DNA from: Leptospiraceae bacterium
GTDB taxonomy: Bacteria; Spirochaetota; Leptospiria; Leptospirales; Leptospiraceae
Direction: 5' to 3'
DNA length: 64,000 bases
Assembly: GCA_024233835.1 (NCBI GenBank)
Contig: JACKPC010000005.1
Location: forward strand, 372,001-436,000
Of this stretch, positions 60,247 to 64,000 are shown piece after piece. The translations under genes and the position numbers were made by a program. Position 1 is the stretch's first letter. Every line of letters starts with the position of its first letter. The notes beneath the pieces were generated by a model, which was not told the origin of the DNA, ran no database searches, and saw nothing but the letters and a program-made list of their open reading frames with translations.

Positions 60247-61861
60247 ATCTATCACTCCTATCTAAATACATGTGAAAAATCTTTTGAATAGAATCTCTAT
60301 CCTCTTTGGAAACTTGACCCTCTTCACGCAGTCGAGATTCAAAAAATAGCAACGCTTCTCTCTGCATATCCTCCGGAATTTCAGAGGCCCCTATAGCCAT
60401 ATCTTCACAGAGAGAGAAAAAAACATCCTCAGCGGAAATGTTATTTTCTGTAATCGGACTTAACGCAAAACCCCGTTTTATTTGACCTGCCAGGGTTTTT
60501 ACCTCTTCTCGATTCCGTTCCCAGTCAGTCTTCTTATTGCCATAGTATCCCTCACCGAGAACCACGGCGCGTTCGTTCTGGCAAATATACTCGATTTTGT
60601 TGGCATCCACTGCTACCGGAAAATTACAAAACCTGCGTTTCAAAAGAACTTTCTGTCCTTTTAAATCAGGAGAAACATAGTATTTATTTTTATCCAACAC
60701 TACCTCGCCGAATCCATCTACAGAGGCAATCTCAGGCTCAGTTCTCGCATATACAAAGTCCTGTCTCTGTGGTAAAACAGGTTCCATAGTAAGTCCTGAT
60801 TCCCATTTCGAATAAAACCCTTTTTCAAAGTTATACTTTACAACCTCAGTTTCCATGAATTCCTTAAAGGCTTCAAATCGGTCTTCGTGTTCCATGAAAT
60901 TACGAATCATAAAACCAAACTTTCTCTCAAACCTCTGGTTGTAACGAATCCTCGATTCTACAGCCCCGGTCGAATTGGCCCTTCCCGCCTCGTGAGTAAG
61001 GTGATTGATTCCAAAGTAGTAATTGAAATTAGCAAAGGCCTTACTACGAAAACCTGAACCAGGGTCGGAATAAATGTTCAGTGGCAGACCGCAAAGAGGA
61101 TTCTCCCGGTTTTGTTTCCGGTTCATAAAGTAAATCATCGCTGTCAATAGGTCATCTGCATTTTCACCCAGACCATTATCAGCAAAGAAAATAACATCGA
61201 AAGCTTTTGAATAAACATCTACAACATGATAACCCCAGATTCTCCTGAGTCCTAACCGTTCCAATCGGTCTCTACCATGGGAAGTATCCGCTTTAAAGGT
61301 AGTATCATAAATCAGTTTTTTAGCTTTTGCTCTTGCATCAACGTAAATTGAAATAGCCGGAGAGGCATCGACTTGCAACCACTGATTTGAAAATTCGGCT
61401 TTTAGATGAATGGCTGCTCTATCACGTTTCATGCCTTCCGCGTTCAAACTAAATTTTCTTAGATAAAAGTCCATAGTTGATACTGAATAATTTTTTGTTA
61501 TCAATCCTTTATCTATAGCCAGTGAAATAGCGTCTTTCGTAGTCTCAAAAACGCCTTTTTTATACATCTTACCCGAATCAGAAGTGGCATGGCCGAACTT
61601 AATAGCTGCTATTACCTTTACATCCTGAATCAGTTGTTCTTCACAGGCTACCCTCGGCTTGCCACGGTCAGAGCGTGTTTTCACGCTCTTTCCTTCTTTG
61701 AATTTTTTAATCCCTCTATACCAGATGTCTCTTGTCAGGCCTGGAGTGTTTTCGATTAAACCATCGCGAAACGCCCCTTTCTCTTTATTGGTTTTCAGAC
61801 CTGAGTAAATCATATACTGGTTTCGAAAGAATTCGTCGCTAAACTGCAATTTCTTTCTCAT
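60227..61861 (-). CDS. MuA-like DDE transposase
   Basis: 544 residues from ATG 61861, with GAGGAA before it; the frame is open a little further. N-terminal DNA-binding helices, then the RNase H core: FSNQWLQVDASPA (Asp165), LNIYSDPGSGFRSKAFANF (Asp266) and ANSTGAVESRIRYNQRFERK (Glu302), and the beta-barrel Mu C-terminal domain (EVVLDKNKYYVSPDLKGQKVLLKRR). Catalyses phage integration and replicative transposition. Intact. Confidence 0.9.
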   Translation of the reverse strand: MRKKLQFSDEFFRNQYMIYSGLKTNKEKGAFRDGLIENTPGLTRDIWYRGIKKFKEGKSVKTRSDRGKPRVACEEQLIQDVKVIAAIKFGHATSDSGKMYKKGVFETTKDAISLAIDKGLITKNYSVSTMDFYLRKFSLNAEGMKRDRAAIHLKAEFSNQWLQVDASPAISIYVDARAKAKKLIYDTTFKADTSHGRDRLERLGLRRIWGYHVVDVYSKAFDVIFFADNGLGENADDLLTAMIYFMNRKQNRENPLCGLPLNIYSDPGSGFRSKAFANFNYYFGINHLTHEAGRANSTGAVESRIRYNQRFERKFGFMIRNFMEHEDRFEAFKEFMETEVVKYNFEKGFYSKWESGLTMEPVLPQRQDFVYARTEPEIASVDGFGEVVLDKNKYYVSPDLKGQKVLLKRRFCNFPVAVDANKIEYICQNERAVVLGEGYYGNKKTDWERNREEVKTLAGQIKRGFALSPITENNISAEDVFFSLCEDMAIGASEIPEDMQREALLFFESRLREEGQVSKEDRDSIQKIFHMYLDRSDRYETARS

Positions 61862-61862
61862 C

Positions 61863-62666
61863 TTATTCCTCCGCGTCAACTACCTCGGCATCCTGAATGG
61901 CTCCACGTTCCTGCAACTTACGACTTACAGAAGGTTCCAATATCTCTAAAGCCTTGTGCATTCTCGCAAAGATACTGGACTCAGTAGTCAGGACCTCGAT
62001 GTCATCTGTAATCTGGTTTCTCTGAATCAGATTGTCAAATTTCTCCAGGGACGAATAAAACTCTAAAAGACCGGCCATCACAGTTTTTTTGGAACGAATC
62101 GGCTCAAATTTACCCAGAGCAATTTCATCCTCCAGATTTTGCAAGCTACCCTCAGCCTTTTTCTTATCTGCAATCTCTTTGTCTAATTTGGCTTTTAATT
62201 CTTTATTCTCCTTTTTGATTTTTTCATTCATCTTTTCAATTTTAGCCAGTCTTCCGTGAATCAACTCCTTGATTTCCGCATCGTTTGCCTGTTCAGCAGA
62301 CTCCACAAATTCCGGATCCTGAATCAACTGCAAAGCTTTGGTGATTCCAACTTCGGAAATGGCCTTTACTTTCTCTGCACTGGAAAACGATTCAGCCAGA
62401 CGAATGTAGTTACGAACCGTTCTATCACTCAGGTTCATATACTCATAGGCATATTCCTTCATGCTGGCACAACCGCGAATCAAATAGAGCTTGCTATCGC
62501 GAATAGTTTTCAGGGACGTAGCAATCACATGAGCACCCATTCCAATCTGCATTTCGCAGAACGTTAAACGGGCGAAATCATCCCCTGAAAAAACAATCGT
62601 TTCTTTCGTTTCCGGGTCCTCTGTTTCCAACACTCCATTATTTTCTAAAACTGTTAATTCTGACAT
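61863..62666 (-). CDS. early phage DNA-binding-like protein (DUF3102-like)
   Basis: 267 residues from ATG 62666 with GGAGATG upstream. LYLIRGCASMKEYAYEYMNLSDRTVRNYIRLAESF is a ParB/DUF3102-like segment. A coiled coil (about 150-190) and the C-terminal RSKKTVMAGLLEFYSSLEKFDNLIQRNQ follow. Probably an accessory to early gene expression or replication. Function not established. Confidence 0.65.
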   Translation of the reverse strand: MSELTVLENNGVLETEDPETKETIVFSGDDFARLTFCEMQIGMGAHVIATSLKTIRDSKLYLIRGCASMKEYAYEYMNLSDRTVRNYIRLAESFSSAEKVKAISEVGITKALQLIQDPEFVESAEQANDAEIKELIHGRLAKIEKMNEKIKKENKELKAKLDKEIADKKKAEGSLQNLEDEIALGKFEPIRSKKTVMAGLLEFYSSLEKFDNLIQRNQITDDIEVLTTESSIFARMHKALEILEPSVSRKLQERGAIQDAEVVDAEE

Positions 62667-62667
62667 A

Positions 62668-62916
62668 TTACATCTCCATGTAAAATTTTTGGTTAAGTTT
62701 AAAATAGTCATAGCACTGTTTTAACAGTGTCTGAGACAATTTATACGCCTTACCGTTATTCGACAAAATCCCATCTTCCTCGAAGGTAATGAGCATTCTC
62801 CTGACAGTAAGGTAATGAATATCCGCTTTAACTGCTATTTCGCTTAAAGTGAAGTGTCTATCCGGATTTTCCAAAAATAGCTTCAGAATAATATTAGCAT
62901 TTTTTAAGTATCGCAT
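62668..62916 (-). CDS. winged-helix regulator
   Basis: 82 residues. NIILKLFLENPDRHFTLSEIAVKADIHYLTVRRMLITFEEDGILSNNGKAYKLSQ is an IclR/MarR-like winged helix. Overlaps the GemA-like gene and directly precedes the next gene (stop and start 1 base apart). Probably an early regulator. Confidence 0.7.
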   Translation of the reverse strand: MRYLKNANIILKLFLENPDRHFTLSEIAVKADIHYLTVRRMLITFEEDGILSNNGKAYKLSQTLLKQCYDYFKLNQKFYMEM

Positions 62917-63293
62917 TGTCGTTTTAGTATATCCTTTAAAGCCTCAATAATCCTTGATTTATCCTTCACACTCAATTCAGAATAGTCACTCTTACCCATT
63001 CGCTTCATAATCCCGGAAAGGTAAGCTGCCGGGCTTTCAACCTTCAGCTTCATGACAAGACTCTGGATGTAATCATCCTGTGAAAACTTCTGTCTTATCT
63101 GTTTTTTACTCTCACCTTTCAGGACTTCAATGATTTCCAGTAACTCAATTTCGCTTAAATCCTTGATAGACTCTTTATGAGTCTTTTCATATATAATAGT
63201 ATGTAAAAGTTCGTTATCTATACCTTTCTCTTTTGCAAGAATAAAGATTTTAGCAACGCGCTTTCGTCTATTTTCTGTAATTTTGCTTGACAT
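62904..63293 (-). CDS. GemA-like early protein (DUF1018)
   Basis: 129 residues. NRRKRVAKIFILAKEKGIDNELLHTIIYEKTHKESIKDLSEIELLEIIEVLKG matches the N-terminal DUF1018 pattern of Mu gp16/GemA proteins (K-I-x-x-A-x-x...L-s-x-x-E). The C-terminal half is helical and basic. In Mu it modulates host gene expression and supercoiling. Homology judged by eye. Confidence 0.7.
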   Translation of the reverse strand: MSSKITENRRKRVAKIFILAKEKGIDNELLHTIIYEKTHKESIKDLSEIELLEIIEVLKGESKKQIRQKFSQDDYIQSLVMKLKVESPAAYLSGIMKRMGKSDYSELSVKDKSRIIEALKDILKRQCDT

Positions 63294-63343
63294 ACACCGG
63301 CCTCGCAGTTTATAAACTTTTTAGCTAAACTGCAATTTCGGTC

Positions 63344-63601
63344 TTACGCCGATTTGGCCTCCTGATTTTTAAGCCAGGCTTCCCTGGCTTTTATTCTTTT
63401 ACTGAGCTTCACATAGTATTCTTTCATCTCATCTGTCTGTAAGTATTTGGGTAGTTTACTAAACGAACTGGGATTACTCCCGGCCCGAAACATCTCCTCA
63501 CAGTGAGCTTTCCAGAAATCAATATCCCTGAGAACCTGCAATTCATTAGGCATTTGTTCGGTTCCGCAGACAGGACAAAATTGGGCATGAACGTAAAGCA
63601 T
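63344..63601 (-). CDS. hypothetical early phage protein
   Basis: 85 residues. AQFCPVCGTEQMPNEL has one C-P-x-C-G knuckle; the rest is helical and basic. Starts 1 base after the stop of the upstream gene. No family recognised. Confidence 0.55.
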   Translation of the reverse strand: MLYVHAQFCPVCGTEQMPNELQVLRDIDFWKAHCEEMFRAGSNPSSFSKLPKYLQTDEMKEYYVKLSKRIKAREAWLKNQEAKSA

Positions 63602-63602
63602 C

Positions 63603-64000
63603 TTATCTCGGTTTAATCTCCCAGGATTCTACAGGCTTTAGCTCAACCAGCCCGCGTAGATTTTCACTGAGTTCATCAACCCCATCTTTTACCAGGTTCT
63701 TAGTAATTTGCTGAACTCCAAAACTCTGTTTATCAGAGAAGTAAACCAGAAATGATTCTCCCAGAATTTCCCTTGCCCTAACAACATTGATGGGGGGAAG
63801 AATCCAGCTATTACTGATTTTCAGGCTTATATCACCAAATTCACAGCTGAGTTTTCCGGATTCTTTTAGCAGGGGATAAAGCTCTTCTTTCATGGCCTTC
63901 ATCCGCTCATTCAGTCTGTCAGATTGGGCTTTTAGTTTTAAAAGCTTTTCGACAGTAGACTGTGCGTTTTTCTTGCCTGCATTACGGCTGGTTTTTCTTG
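63603..64000 (-). CDS. early phage protein, 5' end beyond the window
   Basis: The frame is open to the window edge (at least 132 codons). An N-terminal coiled coil (TVEKLLKLKAQSDRLNERMKAMKEEL) leads to a C-terminal domain (KLSCEFGDISLKISNSWILPPINVVRAREILGESFLVYF...). The coiled coil and position recall Mu Gam-like host-nuclease inhibitors, but the match is not convincing. Confidence 0.5.
   Translation of the reverse strand, partial: RKTSRNAGKKNAQSTVEKLLKLKAQSDRLNERMKAMKEELYPLLKESGKLSCEFGDISLKISNSWILPPINVVRAREILGESFLVYFSDKQSFGVQQITKNLVKDGVDELSENLRGLVELKPVESWEIKPR

Larger units (their letters stand above)
32647..64000 (-). mobile_element. Mu-like transposable prophage (continues past the window)
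   Basis: All genes from 63.9 kb down to 32.6 kb read leftward in Mu order: GemA-like, MuA, MuB, terminase small and large subunits, DUF935 portal, MuF, protease, decoration, capsid, gpG, sheath, tube, chaperone, tape measure, LysM, hub, spike, gp46, gp47, gp48 and fibres. The host boundary on the left is between the MORN gene (32315) and the last fibre gene (32647). The exact TG/CA end could not be identified. The repressor end lies outside the window. None of the 28-bp palindromes of region 1 occurs inside it. Confidence 0.9.

Overview
The window looks like the chromosome of a low-GC spirochaete of the Leptospira group (Leptospiraceae/Leptospirales). The basis is AT-rich intergenic DNA, DUF1566 (Lcl-type) surface proteins, a DUF1574-like protein, short spirochaete-style lipoprotein signals, and many PIN-domain toxin-antitoxin pairs among palindromic repeats. 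The assignment is inference; there is no rRNA or other marker gene here.

Region 1 (1-15.2 kb) is an accessory, repeat-driven island. It holds the end of a FadL-like outer-membrane protein gene, small membrane-protein genes, four PIN toxin-antitoxin loci (one reduced to a 33-codon toxin remnant), two DUF1566 surface proteins, a REP-associated tyrosine transposase (RAYT), a complete IS66 element with 8-bp target duplications, and a group IIC intron. Thirteen 28-bp near-perfect palindromes are scattered through it. All share GAAGGCGA...TCGCCTTC arms around one of three cores. They are open in all six reading frames and several lie inside genes, including the RAYT gene. The group II intron sits exactly against the edge of one copy.

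Region 2 (15.2-32.4 kb) is more ordinary chromosome: an exported pseudo-papain protein, a DUF1574-like protein, a MazG-like pyrophosphohydrolase, an ExbB/ExbD pair, a double cyclic-nucleotide-binding protein, RNase HI, an RND efflux pump with an operator-like dyad in its promoter, RtcB RNA ligase, an orphan Wadjet JetD-like protein, an Rpn-type nuclease, a frameshifted type-47 polymorphic toxin with a frameshifted neighbour, and a MORN-repeat protein. A second palindrome family (GACCGG...CCGGTC) appears at 28.3-32.4 kb.

Region 3 (about 32.4 kb to beyond 64 kb) is a Mu-like transposable prophage read entirely on the minus strand. From right to left it has early genes (GemA-like, winged-helix protein, MuA-like transposase, MuB-like ATPase, terminator), a small HTH regulator with its own promoter, the terminase-portal-MuF head block, protease, decoration protein, capsid, a CAU tRNA, a membrane/lysis-like cluster, tail sheath and tube, a tail chaperone with an A AAA AAG -1 frameshift site, a tape-measure gene split by a 110-bp MITE, baseplate genes and tail fibres. 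Four copies of a ~35-bp conserved element precede the terminase, protease, sheath and gp46-like genes. Each is followed at fixed distance by TTGC, a 17-bp spacer and an extended -10, so they look like a co-activated late-promoter set. Three of the four start codons lie only 7-9 nt after the -10, which predicts leaderless mRNAs. The capsid gene begins with a lipoprotein-like signal sequence, and the MuF head protein carries a C-terminal HEFGH metallopeptidase domain.
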